From NCBI GenBank assembly GCA_049324315.1, contig JBMOKU010000037.1, forward strand, positions 1 through 64,000: a stretch of DNA of 64,000 nucleotides. The letters are read 5' to 3'. The stretch is from JBMOKU01 sp049324315 (GTDB lineage: Bacteria > Bacillota > Clostridia > Peptostreptococcales > Thermotaleaceae). The translations under genes were made by a program, and so were the position numbers. Under the pieces are notes generated by a model. It saw nothing but the letters and a program-made list of their open reading frames with translations, did not search any database and was not told where the DNA came from. This document shows, in pieces, positions 49,600 to 59,783 of the stretch (positions are counted from its first letter, which is position 1; each line of letters starts with the position of its first letter).

Positions 49600-50619
49600 A
49601 TGAAAGACAAGTTAGAACAAATTCGCAGTTCTGCCCAGGTGGAAATTGCTGCTGCTCAGTCTATGCAGGAATTGGAGCAAATCAGGATCAAATATCTTGG
49701 AAAGAAAGGCGAACTTACCAGTGTACTGAGAGGAATGGGTGAGCTTTCATCAGAAGAAAGACCTTTGGTAGGCAAGATAGCCAATGAGGTGCGAGAGGCT
49801 ATTGAAGATATGCTTACGGGTTCCATTCAGAATGTGAAAAACCGCGAAAAAAATGCAAGGCTGGCGATGGAAACCATTGATGTAACGATGCCAGGAAAAT
49901 GCAGTGTTGTTGGGAACAGACATCCGCTGACTTTAGTTTTAGATGAAATCAAGGATATCTTTTTGGGAATGGGATTTAAAATTGCAGAAGGTCCGGAGGT
50001 AGAACGGGTGCATTATAACTTTGATGCCCTTAATGTACCGAAAAACCATCCTGCAAGGGATATCACCGATACATTTTATATCAGTGATGATATTCTTTTA
50101 AGAACGCAAACTTCTCCTGTTCAGATCCGGACAATGGAGAAGAGTAAACCGCCCATTAGAATTATATCTCCGGGAAGATGTTTCCGTTCAGATACGCCGG
50201 ATGCCACACACTCCCCGATGTTCCACCAGGTGGAGGGCTTGGTGGTAGATAAAAATATCACATTGGGAGATTTAAAGGGTACCCTTGATACTTTTGCTAA
50301 GCGTTTGTTTGGTATTGGAACAAAAACAAAGTTTAGACCCCATCATTTCCCTTTTACGGAGCCAAGTGCGGAAATGGATGTGACTTGTTTCAAATGTCAA
50401 GGGAATGGATGTAGGATGTGTGGTGGCAGCGGATGGATTGAAATACTGGGTTCTGGTATGGTACATCCCAATGTATTGAAAATATGTGGCATTGATCCCG
50501 AAGAATATAGTGGTTTCGCTTTCGGGATGGGGCTGGATCGTATTACCATGTTAAAATACGAAATTGATGATATACGACTGCTCTTTGAAAATGATATGAG
50601 ATTCATTAAGCAGTTCTAG
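49600..50619 (+). CDS. pheS: Phenylalanyl-tRNA synthetase alpha subunit
   Basis: A 339-residue class II synthetase subunit with an N-terminal coiled coil for tRNA binding (about 1-85) and the catalytic core: motif 2 GRCFRSDTPDATHSPMFHQVEGL, the zinc-like cysteines CFKCQGNGCRMCGGSGW and motif 3 GFAFGMGLDRITML. It forms an alpha2-beta2 enzyme with PheT. AAAGGAG precedes the ATG; pheT follows after 28 bases. Confidence 0.97.
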   Translation: MKDKLEQIRSSAQVEIAAAQSMQELEQIRIKYLGKKGELTSVLRGMGELSSEERPLVGKIANEVREAIEDMLTGSIQNVKNREKNARLAMETIDVTMPGKCSVVGNRHPLTLVLDEIKDIFLGMGFKIAEGPEVERVHYNFDALNVPKNHPARDITDTFYISDDILLRTQTSPVQIRTMEKSKPPIRIISPGRCFRSDTPDATHSPMFHQVEGLVVDKNITLGDLKGTLDTFAKRLFGIGTKTKFRPHHFPFTEPSAEMDVTCFKCQGNGCRMCGGSGWIEILGSGMVHPNVLKICGIDPEEYSGFAFGMGLDRITMLKYEIDDIRLLFENDMRFIKQF

Positions 50620-50647
50620 TCATAGAAGATTTAAAGGAGGTATAAAC

Positions 50648-53044
50648 ATGTTTGTTCCATTGAAATGGTTAAAAGAATATGTAGAAATAGATGATATTGC
50701 ATTAATGGATTTTGTAGATAGTCTTGTGATGTCCGGTTCTAAAGTAGAAGCGGTGGAGACCTTAGGTGAAGAAATCGAGAAAGTAGTTGTAGGAAAAATC
50801 TTGAAAAAGGAAAAACATCCTGAAGCAGATAAACTTTGGATAACCCAGATAGATGTTGGTGGTGAGATAGTACAGATTGTCACCGGTGCCCAAAATATTG
50901 AAGAAGGCCAGTTCGTTCCTGTGGTCTTATCAGGTGGAAGGCTTCCGGGAGGGGTCAAAATCAAAAAGGGGAAACTTAGAGGGCAGGAATCAAACGGTAT
51001 GCTCTGTTCTGCAAAGGAATTGGGAGTACCTGATAAAGCAATTCCAATTCATCAAAAGGACGGTATTTATATATTGGATCAAGAATATCCTTTAGGTATG
51101 GATATTAGGGATGCCATTGGCATAAAGGGGCATATTGTTGAGTTTGAAATAACACCGAATAGACCGGACTGCTTAAGTATGCTGGGGATAGCAAGAGAAA
51201 CTGCAGCAACCTTTCAGCGGACAGTAAAATATCCTAAAGCAGAAGTAAAGGTTGAGGCAGACGATGTGAAAGATTATGCATCTGTAGAAATTGCTGATGT
51301 GGATTTATGTAAACGATATGTGGCCAGAGTGATTAAAGATGTTACCATCAAAGAGTCTCCGGAATGGCTGCAAAGAAGGCTTATAGAGGCAGGCGTCAGG
51401 CCGATTAATAATATTGTTGATATCACAAACTACGTCATGTTGGAATATGGGCAGCCTCTTCATGCTTTCGACATCAACATGATCTCCGGAAAACAAATTA
51501 TTGTAAAAAGAGCAGATGATGACGAAGCTTTCACGACACTTGATGGCGTGAAAAGAAAACTCAGCAGCAGCATGCTGACCATTCGGGATGGAGAGAGAAC
51601 AGTTGCCCTTGCTGGTGTTATGGGCGGAGAGAATTCAGAGGTTTCAAAAGAGACAAAGACCATACTGTTAGAGTCAGCTAATTTTGAAAAGGATAATATC
51701 CGAATGACATCCAAACAATTGGGATTAAGGACAGAAGCATCTTCAAGATTTGAAAAAGGGATTGACCCCAATATTTGTTTAACTGCTGCCAATCGTGTTT
51801 GTGAACTGGTGGAAGAACTGGGCATAGGAACCATTGTGAAAGGCGTCATTGACGTTTACCCAACAAAAGTCGAACCGACTGTTATTGAAGTAAGACCAGG
51901 ACGAATGAATCAGCTGTTGGGGACCGATCTTTCTACAAATGAAATGAAAGATATTTTAGAAAGATTGGAAATGCATGTTGAATGCAGAGACCAGCGTTTG
52001 GTTGTAGAAGTACCTACCTTCAGGCTGGATGTACAGGAAGAGATTGATGTTGTTGAAGAAATTGGAAGGATTTATGGATTTAACAACATACAGAATACGA
52101 CGCCAAAGGGTAACACACAAGGAGCTAAAACAAATGGACAAATCATTGAGGATCATGCTAAAACAGTTCTAAATGCTCTAGGTGTTAATGAAATTCAAAC
52201 CTATTCATTTATTGGACCTAAGTCTTTTGATATGCTTGGATTTTCAGAAAACAGTTTCATGAGAAATGTCGTGAAAGTGTTGAATCCCCTAGGGGAAGAA
52301 AACAGCATTATGCGAACGACCTTGATGGGTAACATGCTTGAAGTTCTGTCAAGAAATTACAATCGCAATGTAGAACGCTGTACGGCGTTTGAAATAGGAA
52401 ATATATTCATTCCAAGAAATGATGCGAAGAATGAACTTCCCATTGAGAAGAAAATGTTGACGCTAGGGATGTACGGAGAAGATGTAGATTTCTATGCACT
52501 AAAAGGGATCGTTGATGGTCTGCTAAGGAAAATGGGTATAGAAAGCTGCCAGTATCTGCCTGAAAGGAATCACCAGACATTCCATCCAGGCAGATGCGCT
52601 ACCATTGTCTATGGAAATCATATTATTGGCACCATTGGAGAAGTTCATCCGGATGTTGCAGAAAATTTCGATGTGGATACACGCTGTTATCTTGGAGAAT
52701 TAGATTTTAATCTCATGATGCAAATCACGAGACTAGATAGTATTTACAAACCACTGCCTAAATACCCTGCTATCACAAGAGATATTGCCATGGTAGTAAA
52801 GGATGAGATATACGTTAAGCAGATAGAAGACATTATCTGGGACAACGGTGGAAGCATACTGCAAGGTGTAAAACTGTTTGATGTCTACAAAGGCAAGCAA
52901 ATAGCTCAGGGATATAAGAGCGTGGCGTATTCCTTAACCTATAGAGCTGAGGACAGAACACTAACTGATGAAGAAGTATCAAAGGTTCACCAAAAAATCG
53001 TAGAGAACTTAGGCCAAAAACTGGATGCACAGCTGAGAGAATAA
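50648..53044 (+). CDS. pheT: Phenylalanyl-tRNA synthetase beta subunit
   Basis: A 798-residue subunit of normal length. Domains in order: OB-fold/EMAP-like (VVGKILKKEKHPEADKLWITQIDVG, about 40-150), B3/B4 editing domain (about 210-390), B5 DNA-binding-like domain, the catalytic-like core and a C-terminal anticodon-binding FDX-ACB domain (KPLPKYPAITRDIAMVVKDE to the end). It edits mischarged Tyr-tRNA-Phe. AAAGGAGG precedes the ATG; a strong terminator follows. Confidence 0.97.
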   Translation: MFVPLKWLKEYVEIDDIALMDFVDSLVMSGSKVEAVETLGEEIEKVVVGKILKKEKHPEADKLWITQIDVGGEIVQIVTGAQNIEEGQFVPVVLSGGRLPGGVKIKKGKLRGQESNGMLCSAKELGVPDKAIPIHQKDGIYILDQEYPLGMDIRDAIGIKGHIVEFEITPNRPDCLSMLGIARETAATFQRTVKYPKAEVKVEADDVKDYASVEIADVDLCKRYVARVIKDVTIKESPEWLQRRLIEAGVRPINNIVDITNYVMLEYGQPLHAFDINMISGKQIIVKRADDDEAFTTLDGVKRKLSSSMLTIRDGERTVALAGVMGGENSEVSKETKTILLESANFEKDNIRMTSKQLGLRTEASSRFEKGIDPNICLTAANRVCELVEELGIGTIVKGVIDVYPTKVEPTVIEVRPGRMNQLLGTDLSTNEMKDILERLEMHVECRDQRLVVEVPTFRLDVQEEIDVVEEIGRIYGFNNIQNTTPKGNTQGAKTNGQIIEDHAKTVLNALGVNEIQTYSFIGPKSFDMLGFSENSFMRNVVKVLNPLGEENSIMRTTLMGNMLEVLSRNYNRNVERCTAFEIGNIFIPRNDAKNELPIEKKMLTLGMYGEDVDFYALKGIVDGLLRKMGIESCQYLPERNHQTFHPGRCATIVYGNHIIGTIGEVHPDVAENFDVDTRCYLGELDFNLMMQITRLDSIYKPLPKYPAITRDIAMVVKDEIYVKQIEDIIWDNGGSILQGVKLFDVYKGKQIAQGYKSVAYSLTYRAEDRTLTDEEVSKVHQKIVENLGQKLDAQLRE

Positions 53045-53046
53045 TT

Positions 53047-53077
53047 AAAAACTGGCAGAAATTTCTGCCAGTTTTTT
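53047..53077 (+). terminator. Terminator of pheST
   Basis: AAACTGGCAGAAA pairs with TTTCTGCCAGTTT, followed by TTTT. Confidence 0.85.
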
Positions 53078-53228
53078 ACACTGAAAAAATCACATATAAT
53101 ATAAAGAGGAGTTTTTCATATCAATAAAGAATTTTAAAAATATAAATGGACGTTTGCTAAATGATGAATATCAAAAAATTGCTATGAGACTTTTTCATAT
53201 CTAGGATCCATTGAAAGGAAGGGTTTTT

Positions 53229-53948
53229 ATGATGAATTATTTACTCACGGTTTTTTTGATAGGCTTTGTAATCTTTTTTCACGAACTTGGGCATTTTATA
53301 GCAGCTAAATATGCAAAGATTCCCATTAAGATCTTTTCCATTGGTTTCGGACCAAAGCTGTGGTCTGTAACAAAGGGAATAACCGAGTATAGAATTTCAT
53401 TGATTCCTATTGGCGGATATGTACTACCTGATATAGAAGATGAAAGGGAGTTTTTTGATCTTCCTGTCATGTCCAGACTGATTATGTCTGCTGGTGGACC
53501 TTTGGCAAGCTTCTTATTACCGACAATATGCTTTTCTGTGCTTTTGACCTATAATTATGGATTTTCAGTAGCGTATTTGATTATTCAGCCAATACAGCAG
53601 GTCTATATGATCGCTATGAACATGTTGACTTCGATACCAAAATTATTTTCGCATACAGGGCAATTATCGGGCGTCGTTGGCATTGTAGCCCAGGGAAGCA
53701 GTTTTATAAAAAATGACTTGACACGTACCATTCAATTTATTGCTTTATTAAGCTTAAATCTGGGCGTTTTAAATCTAATGCCTATACCTGTTCTGGACGG
53801 CGGAAAGATGATATTGTATTTACTGGAAAAAATACATCCCAAATTCCTTCGTCTTCACTATCCCCTTGTTGTGGTAGGGTGGGTGTTTGTATTGGGGCTT
53901 ATGATCTATGTCACAGCCCTGGATATAACAAGAATACTGATTGTATAA
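53229..53948 (+). CDS. M50 intramembrane site-2 metalloprotease without a PDZ domain
   Basis: A 239-residue membrane protease. The zinc-binding FFHELGHFIAAKYAKI (about residues 17-32) and the second motif NLGVLNLMPIPVLDGGKMI are intact, as is the family segment FSIGFGPKLWSVTKGITEYRISLIPIGGYV. The PDZ domain of RseP-type proteases is missing and about 100 residues of membrane and loop sequence join the two halves. ATG 53229 or 53232 follows AAGGAAGGG; an earlier in-frame TTG precedes that site. It sits between pheT and zapA. Its substrate is unknown. Confidence 0.87.
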   Translation: MMNYLLTVFLIGFVIFFHELGHFIAAKYAKIPIKIFSIGFGPKLWSVTKGITEYRISLIPIGGYVLPDIEDEREFFDLPVMSRLIMSAGGPLASFLLPTICFSVLLTYNYGFSVAYLIIQPIQQVYMIAMNMLTSIPKLFSHTGQLSGVVGIVAQGSSFIKNDLTRTIQFIALLSLNLGVLNLMPIPVLDGGKMILYLLEKIHPKFLRLHYPLVVVGWVFVLGLMIYVTALDITRILIV

Positions 53949-53996
53949 GCTATCCATTTAAAAATTGTCTATGATAGAATTAGGAAGAGATCGTAG

Positions 53997-54055
53997 AATA
54001 CTGCCTTATATATATTTGCAAATTTTGGAGTTTCATATATAGAGGTAGTATTTTT
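53997..54055 (+). terminator. Long-loop terminator after the M50 gene
   Basis: AATACTGCCT-N-ATATATA pairs with TATATA-N-AGGTAGTATT across a loop of about 21 bases, followed by TTTTT. The rest of 53949-54211 holds two more weak hairpins (54102-54130, 54133-54157) and no gene. Confidence 0.55.
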
Positions 54056-54211
54056 ACTCTCCAGCAATTATAATATTAGTAGAATAGAAATACGTGAAAT
54101 TTAGGACTTCTTGAGGATTTTTGTCAAGAACTAGGAAAAAAGAAGGAGTTTTTTTTCCTTTCAAGAATTGTAAACAATATGAACCCCACTTATGAAAAGG
54201 GAGCGGTATTG

Positions 54212-54787
54212 ATGAGTAATCGAAATAAAGTCGATGTAAAAATATATGGACAAGAATATACCATGGTCAGCTGCGAGTCGCGGGAATATATGCAAAAAGT
54301 GGCCAATCATGTAGACGATAAAATGAAAGAGATTGCAAAAAAAAGTAAGGTTTTAAGTACTTCGATGATTGCTGTGTTAACAAGTTTAAATATAGCTGAT
54401 GAGGTATTTAAAGCAAAACAAAAAATTGAAGAGTTGGAAAACGAATTAATTAAACCATTAAAAGAATTAGAGGAAGCAAAAAGCCAGTTGGCTGCTTCTA
54501 CTTCACTGTTATCTGCAAAAGATCAAGAGATAAGAGAATTTGAGGAAATGCTGGAAGAAGAAAAACAGAATACATTGGAGTCCGGAACGGCTTTCGAGCA
54601 GCTGCTTGAAGAAATGGAACGACTGAAATTGGAACTCATGGAGAAGAATAAAGAATTAGAGAATGTAAAAAAGGAAAATGAAGACTTACATAATAAAGTT
54701 TTTGATAATCAGATGAAGTATGTACAAGCTCGAAAGGAACTGGATAATTTCATAGAAACTTTTGATACAAATAAAAAGATTAAATAA
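54212..54787 (+). CDS. zapA: Cell-division protein ZapA with an extended coiled coil
   Basis: ZapA stabilises FtsZ filaments. The N-terminal about 90 residues match the ZapA fold (NKVDVKIYGQEYTMVSCESREYMQKVANHVDDKMKEI; TSMIAVLTSLNIADEVFK). The C-terminal about 100 residues form a long Glu/Lys-rich coiled coil, giving 191 residues versus about 85-110 in typical ZapA. ATG 54212 follows AAAAGGGAGC and matches the family start. Order pheT - M50 - zapA - U32 - mutS2 suggests the usual clostridial gene neighbourhood with the M50 gene inserted. Confidence 0.85.
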   Translation: MSNRNKVDVKIYGQEYTMVSCESREYMQKVANHVDDKMKEIAKKSKVLSTSMIAVLTSLNIADEVFKAKQKIEELENELIKPLKELEEAKSQLAASTSLLSAKDQEIREFEEMLEEEKQNTLESGTAFEQLLEEMERLKLELMEKNKELENVKKENEDLHNKVFDNQMKYVQARKELDNFIETFDTNKKIK

Positions 54788-54873
54788 TGATTCAACATGG
54801 TTACATGTAAGTAGTGATATAATAATATTACTACTTTTTATTTTGCTGAGGAAATTAAACAGGAGATGATAGG

Positions 54874-57354
54874 ATGAATAAAGTAGAATTATTGGCACCC
54901 GTTGGAAGCTGGGATGCCCTTGTGGCTGCAGTGCAAAATGGCGCCAACGCCGTATATCTTGGTGGAAAAGAATTTAATGCACGACAATTTGCAGGTAATT
55001 TTGATCGTGAGGAATTAATAAAAGCAGTAGCATACTGTCATATAAGGGACGTGAAGGTTTTTGTTACCGTTAATACATTGATTGCTGATGAGGAAATAAT
55101 AGAATTTGGGAAATATATTGGATTTCTCAATGATATCGATGTAGATGCAGTGATCGTACAGGATTTAGGAGCAGCAAAACTCATAAGAGACATATTCCCT
55201 GACATGGAACTTCACGGCAGCACCCAGATGTCCGTACATAATCTTCAAGGCGTAAGATTACTGGAGGACTTAGGTTTTACAAGGATGGTGCTTGCCCGTG
55301 AAATGTCTGTTGATGAGATAAAATATATTTATGATAACTGTAAAGCAGAATTAGAAGTGTTTGTTCATGGGGCTCTTTGCGTTTGCTACTCCGGACAGTG
55401 CCTTATGAGTAGTATGATTGGAGGAAGAAGTGGTAATAGGGGAAAATGCGCGCAGCCCTGTAGGATGACATACTCCCTGGTGGATATGGACAGCGGGAAA
55501 AAAGTTGAAGCCGACGAAGGAAATTATTTATTGAGTCCCCGGGATTTGAATACCCTAGAGGATATTGACAAAATTATTAAAACTGGTGCAGTGTCCTTAA
55601 AAATTGAAGGTAGGATGAAAAGACCGGAGTATGTGGCTATTGTTGTTGGTTCCTATCGTAAAGCAATCGATGAATATAGTAAGTATAAGAAGAGTCTCGT
55701 GATTGAAGAAGCCATTAAAAAAGATGTTATGCAAATTTTCAACAGAAAATTTACAAAGGGTTATATTTTAGGTGAATCCGGTAGGGAAATGATGAGTTAT
55801 ATGAAACCCAGTAACCGGGGAATCGAAGTGGGGAATGTCATTTCCTATGATAAAGCAAATAAACGAGTCAAAATTCGCCTTTCGGAAAGTCTTTCTGTTG
55901 GCGATGGTATTGAAATCTGGTCAGGGAAAGGTGATCATCCAGGGACTGTAATACAGTCGTTGATGGTGGATAAGTACAAAAAAGATCAGGCGAAAAGTGG
56001 CGATACTGTAGAATTTCATTTTAAACAACCAGTCGCCAAGAACGACCTGGTATATCGTACATCTCAGGCCGCCTTATTATCAAAGGCAGCTGCGAGCTAT
56101 GAAAAAGAAGAAATTCAAATCCCTATATATGGAAGATTTTATGGAAAGATCGGTGAACCTGTGACACTATCACTTTGGGATGATGATGGTCACAACTGCA
56201 CGGAAACTGGAGACTATCTTGTTGAAAAGGCTGTAAAGACTGCAACGGATCCACAACGGATAAGAGAACAACTCAGCAAGATAGGAGGAACTCCTTACCG
56301 TATGAAGGAGCTGGATTTGGAGATTGATGAAGAGATAAATGTACCAATTGGTGTCATGAATCAAATGAGGAGAGATGCTGTAGAGCAGTTAAATCTTCAG
56401 AGAAGCAGGCGTCATCATCGAAGTGCTGTCACAGATGATGATATTGTAAGAAAAATCGAAGGCTATAAAGAGAAGGGCCGATTACGGAAGTGTCAAGATC
56501 CAATGATCACGATAGGCGTTCAAAATTTGGAACAGCTGGCTGCTGTGCTGGAGTTGAATATTCCAAGGATTTACTATCATGATCCATTGACCTTTTTTGA
56601 AGCTAAAGAGATATCTAAATCAACTGAAGCTGAAGTTGTGCCTGCTTTTTCCAGGATCACCGACGACAGAGAGCTTCAATGGATTGCAGATAATTTTACA
56701 GAGCTTCCGGGTACAAAAAAAGTGTTGGCAGGGAATCTGGGTATCATCCATTTCTTCAAAAACCATGAGGATGTGGATGTGATTACAGACTATTCTTTAA
56801 ATAGTTTTAACCATCTTTCTATTATGAAGCTTAAAGATATGGGCGTTGAGGAAGTTACCCTTTCCCCTGAACTAACATTAAAACAGATAAAAAGAATAAC
56901 GGAAGTCGGATTGGTACCATGTGAAGCAATTGTACATGGACACTTACCGGTTATGGTATCTAAATATTGTCCGATATCCTCAATAAATTTAAAGGGTAGA
57001 AAGCAGGAACACTGCTCCTTGTGTAGAAATAGTAGATTCGGATTAAAGGATAGGATGGGTATGGTCTTTCCGATGATGCTGGATCGAAATTGCCGAATGC
57101 ATTTATTGAATTCACAAAAACTATGTATGATTGAACATATGAAAGAATTAATGGATGCAAGAATTGATCGATTTAGAATTCAATTTACCATCGAGAAAAG
57201 TGAAGAAATCAAGGAAACAATAAACGCATATCTCCGAGCTGTGGGTAAAGTATTGGGAAAAGAAATAGGTGATGAAAGAAATTTGGAGAATTTCGTTGAA
57301 AAAATGAAAGAACAAGGATTGACGAAGGGGCATTTTTATAGAGGTGTCGTCTAA
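54874..57354 (+). CDS. U32-family peptidase/RNA-modification protein (long form)
   Basis: An 826-residue protein with the U32 core in the first about 400 residues: VELLAPVGSWDALVAAVQNGANAVYLGG, the STQMSVHN segment and cysteines CVCYSGQCLMSS and GNRGKCAQPC. Cysteines CPISSINLKGRKQEHCSLC appear again near residue 700. Long U32 proteins (DUF3656) are often called collagenase-like but related proteins (RlhA, TrhP, UbiU/V) act in RNA hydroxylation or use Fe-S clusters. Peptidase activity is therefore not assured. CAGGAGATG lies before the ATG. Confidence 0.88.
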   Translation: MNKVELLAPVGSWDALVAAVQNGANAVYLGGKEFNARQFAGNFDREELIKAVAYCHIRDVKVFVTVNTLIADEEIIEFGKYIGFLNDIDVDAVIVQDLGAAKLIRDIFPDMELHGSTQMSVHNLQGVRLLEDLGFTRMVLAREMSVDEIKYIYDNCKAELEVFVHGALCVCYSGQCLMSSMIGGRSGNRGKCAQPCRMTYSLVDMDSGKKVEADEGNYLLSPRDLNTLEDIDKIIKTGAVSLKIEGRMKRPEYVAIVVGSYRKAIDEYSKYKKSLVIEEAIKKDVMQIFNRKFTKGYILGESGREMMSYMKPSNRGIEVGNVISYDKANKRVKIRLSESLSVGDGIEIWSGKGDHPGTVIQSLMVDKYKKDQAKSGDTVEFHFKQPVAKNDLVYRTSQAALLSKAAASYEKEEIQIPIYGRFYGKIGEPVTLSLWDDDGHNCTETGDYLVEKAVKTATDPQRIREQLSKIGGTPYRMKELDLEIDEEINVPIGVMNQMRRDAVEQLNLQRSRRHHRSAVTDDDIVRKIEGYKEKGRLRKCQDPMITIGVQNLEQLAAVLELNIPRIYYHDPLTFFEAKEISKSTEAEVVPAFSRITDDRELQWIADNFTELPGTKKVLAGNLGIIHFFKNHEDVDVITDYSLNSFNHLSIMKLKDMGVEEVTLSPELTLKQIKRITEVGLVPCEAIVHGHLPVMVSKYCPISSINLKGRKQEHCSLCRNSRFGLKDRMGMVFPMMLDRNCRMHLLNSQKLCMIEHMKELMDARIDRFRIQFTIEKSEEIKETINAYLRAVGKVLGKEIGDERNLENFVEKMKEQGLTKGHFYRGVV

Positions 57355-57390
57355 ATCTGGAAATTTTGTTAAATGATGAGGAGAAGAAAA

Positions 57391-59769
57391 ATGAATCAAA
57401 GAACGTTACGGGTATTGGAATATCAAAAAATTATTACGATGCTGATGGAACTTACAGAGTCCGGCTTAGGAAAGAAAATTGTTGAGGTCCTTGAACCTTC
57501 TTCCGACTTTGAAAAAGTGAAAAATTGGCAGTGTGAGACCAGTGAAGCCTCAGCCATTCTTATACAAAAAGGAAATGTAAGTCTTGGGGGCCTTCATGAT
57601 CTGTCATATCATTTGAAGCGTGCAGAAATAGGCTCATATCTTTACCCTGGACACCTTCTGGAAGTCACGGATACACTAAGATCGGCAAGAAGAATGAAAG
57701 CCTTCATGAAAGAGTCAAAAGAAGAGGAAAGAAAATTCCCTGTGATTGAAGGATATGTAAGTGGGCTGCATACCTTCAAAGATATGGAGGATCGAATCAA
57801 TGAGTGTATTATCAGTGAAGAGGAGATTTCAGACAATGCAAGTCCCACATTGAAAAATATTCGCAGGCAGATAGAATCAAAAAACGCTTCTATACGGAAT
57901 AAGTTGAATGGCATTATCTCTTCCACCCAAAATCAGAAATATTTACAAGATGCAATTATAACCATTCGACAAGACCGATTTGTCGTCCCGGTTAAACAAG
58001 AGCATCGATCTAATTTCCCGGGGCTTGTTCACGACCAATCTTCCAGCGGTGCTACTTTATTTATTGAACCTATGGCAATCGTAGAATTAAACAATGAATT
58101 AAAGGAGTTAAAGCTAAAAGAAAAGACGGAAATCGAAAGAATACTAAGGGAATTAACGGCTATGGTTGGTGAAAAGGCTGAGGAGATTCGGTCCAATCAA
58201 GTGATACTTCAGAACTTGGATTTTATTTTTGCGAAAGGCAAATTATCTGTAAGAATGAGGGCTGTAGAGCCGGAGTTGAATAATAACGGCTATATTCGAA
58301 TCAAAAATGGCAGACATCCTTTATTAGATCAAAAAGCGGTTATTCCTACCAATATCTGGGTTGGAGATGATTTTAATACGTTAGTTATTACGGGGCCAAA
58401 TACCGGAGGCAAGACGGTTACACTTAAAACGGTAGGACTATTGACACTTATGGCACAATCAGGTTTGCATGTACCGGCAGACTATGGGACAAAGCTGACA
58501 ATATTTGAGCAGGTTTTTGCTGATATAGGAGATGAACAAAGTATTGAACAGAGTTTAAGTACCTTTTCTTCCCATATGACCAATATTGTTGAGATACTGA
58601 AAATGCTAAACAGCAATGCCTTGGTTTTACTGGATGAGTTGGGAGCAGGAACTGACCCAACGGAAGGTGCAGCATTGGCTATTGCTATATTGGATTACTT
58701 ATATAACAGAGGAATACGGACAATTGCTACAACTCATTATACTGAAATAAAGCAATATGCATTGACGAAAAATGGAGTGAAAAATGCATCGGTTGAGTTT
58801 GATGTAGAAACCTTAAGTCCAACCTATCGGTTATTGATTGGTGTTCCTGGAAAATCAAATGCCTTCGAAATATCCAAAAGATTGGGACTAGGCGATGGGA
58901 TTATTGAAAAGGCAAAGGAGCTCATTACCAGTGAAGATATTGCCTTTGAGGACTTACTGACTACTATCGAAAAAGACAAGCGATTAGCAGAGCAGGAGAG
59001 AGAGGATGCTGTAAGGCTGAAACTAGCCATTGAAGCACAGAAAAAGGAATATGACCGCTTGAATGAAAGATTGGCTGTTCAAAAGGATAAAATACTGCAG
59101 CAAGCCCGCGAAGAAGCCAGAAAGCTTCTAAAAGAAGCAAAAGAAGAAGCCGAAACGATTATTAAAGAATTACGACAGTTGTCCATTGAACAGGAAGAAA
59201 GGGAGAAAAACAAAAAAATAGAAGACGCCAGAAAGTCACTGCGGGAAAAATTAGATCAAACAACGGGCCAATTACCTATCTTTGCCGATTATGAAGTTGC
59301 CGGAAAGCCACCGAAAAAATTAAAACTTGGAGATGCGGTCATCGTATTGGATCTTAATCAAAAAGGCAGTGTTTTGAGCCTTCCCGATGAAAATGGGAAC
59401 CTATTTGTTCAAGTGGGAATTATGAAGATTAATGTTAATATTGAGAATCTGCGATTAGATAAAGAGGAAAAGGAAAAGGTAAAAAAAGCGAATATTGGCA
59501 AGCTGCTAAAGACGAAGGCTCAGCATATTAGCAGTTCCATTGACTTACGGGGACAGACCTTGGAGGAAGCCTTGATGAACACGGATAAGTACTTAGATGA
59601 TGCTTATATGGCCGGTTTACAAGAGGTTACCATCATCCACGGAAAAGGAACCGGCGTTTTAAAAGATGGTATTAAACAGCTGCTCAAGGGCCACAAACAT
59701 GTGAAATCCAGTCGAGAAGGAGCTTATGGAGAAGGTGGAGCAGGCGTAACAATGGTAGAAATAAAGTAG
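57391..59769 (+). CDS. mutS2: Endonuclease MutS2
   Basis: A 792-residue homologue of MutS lacking the mismatch-recognition domain; MutS2 acts in recombination and rescue of stalled ribosomes. Walker A TGPNTGGKTVTLKTV (about residue 333), Walker B ALVLLDELGAGTDPTEGAALA, and a long coiled coil (about 515-640) precede a C-terminal Smr nuclease domain (SIDLRGQTLEEALMNTDKYLDDA; HGKGTGVLKDGIKQLL). ATG 57391 lies six bases after GAGGAGA; the earlier ATG 57373 overlaps that site. It follows the U32 gene by 36 bases. Confidence 0.96.
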   Translation: MNQRTLRVLEYQKIITMLMELTESGLGKKIVEVLEPSSDFEKVKNWQCETSEASAILIQKGNVSLGGLHDLSYHLKRAEIGSYLYPGHLLEVTDTLRSARRMKAFMKESKEEERKFPVIEGYVSGLHTFKDMEDRINECIISEEEISDNASPTLKNIRRQIESKNASIRNKLNGIISSTQNQKYLQDAIITIRQDRFVVPVKQEHRSNFPGLVHDQSSSGATLFIEPMAIVELNNELKELKLKEKTEIERILRELTAMVGEKAEEIRSNQVILQNLDFIFAKGKLSVRMRAVEPELNNNGYIRIKNGRHPLLDQKAVIPTNIWVGDDFNTLVITGPNTGGKTVTLKTVGLLTLMAQSGLHVPADYGTKLTIFEQVFADIGDEQSIEQSLSTFSSHMTNIVEILKMLNSNALVLLDELGAGTDPTEGAALAIAILDYLYNRGIRTIATTHYTEIKQYALTKNGVKNASVEFDVETLSPTYRLLIGVPGKSNAFEISKRLGLGDGIIEKAKELITSEDIAFEDLLTTIEKDKRLAEQEREDAVRLKLAIEAQKKEYDRLNERLAVQKDKILQQAREEARKLLKEAKEEAETIIKELRQLSIEQEEREKNKKIEDARKSLREKLDQTTGQLPIFADYEVAGKPPKKLKLGDAVIVLDLNQKGSVLSLPDENGNLFVQVGIMKINVNIENLRLDKEEKEKVKKANIGKLLKTKAQHISSSIDLRGQTLEEALMNTDKYLDDAYMAGLQEVTIIHGKGTGVLKDGIKQLLKGHKHVKSSREGAYGEGGAGVTMVEIK

Positions 59770-59783
59770 GAGGTACTGGATTT

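Noticed and set aside
53118..53204. A possible 28-codon ORF between pheT and the M50 gene, in frame from an ATA behind AGGAG
   Set aside because: It has no accepted start codon and no recognisable family; the sequence is more likely leader or a remnant.
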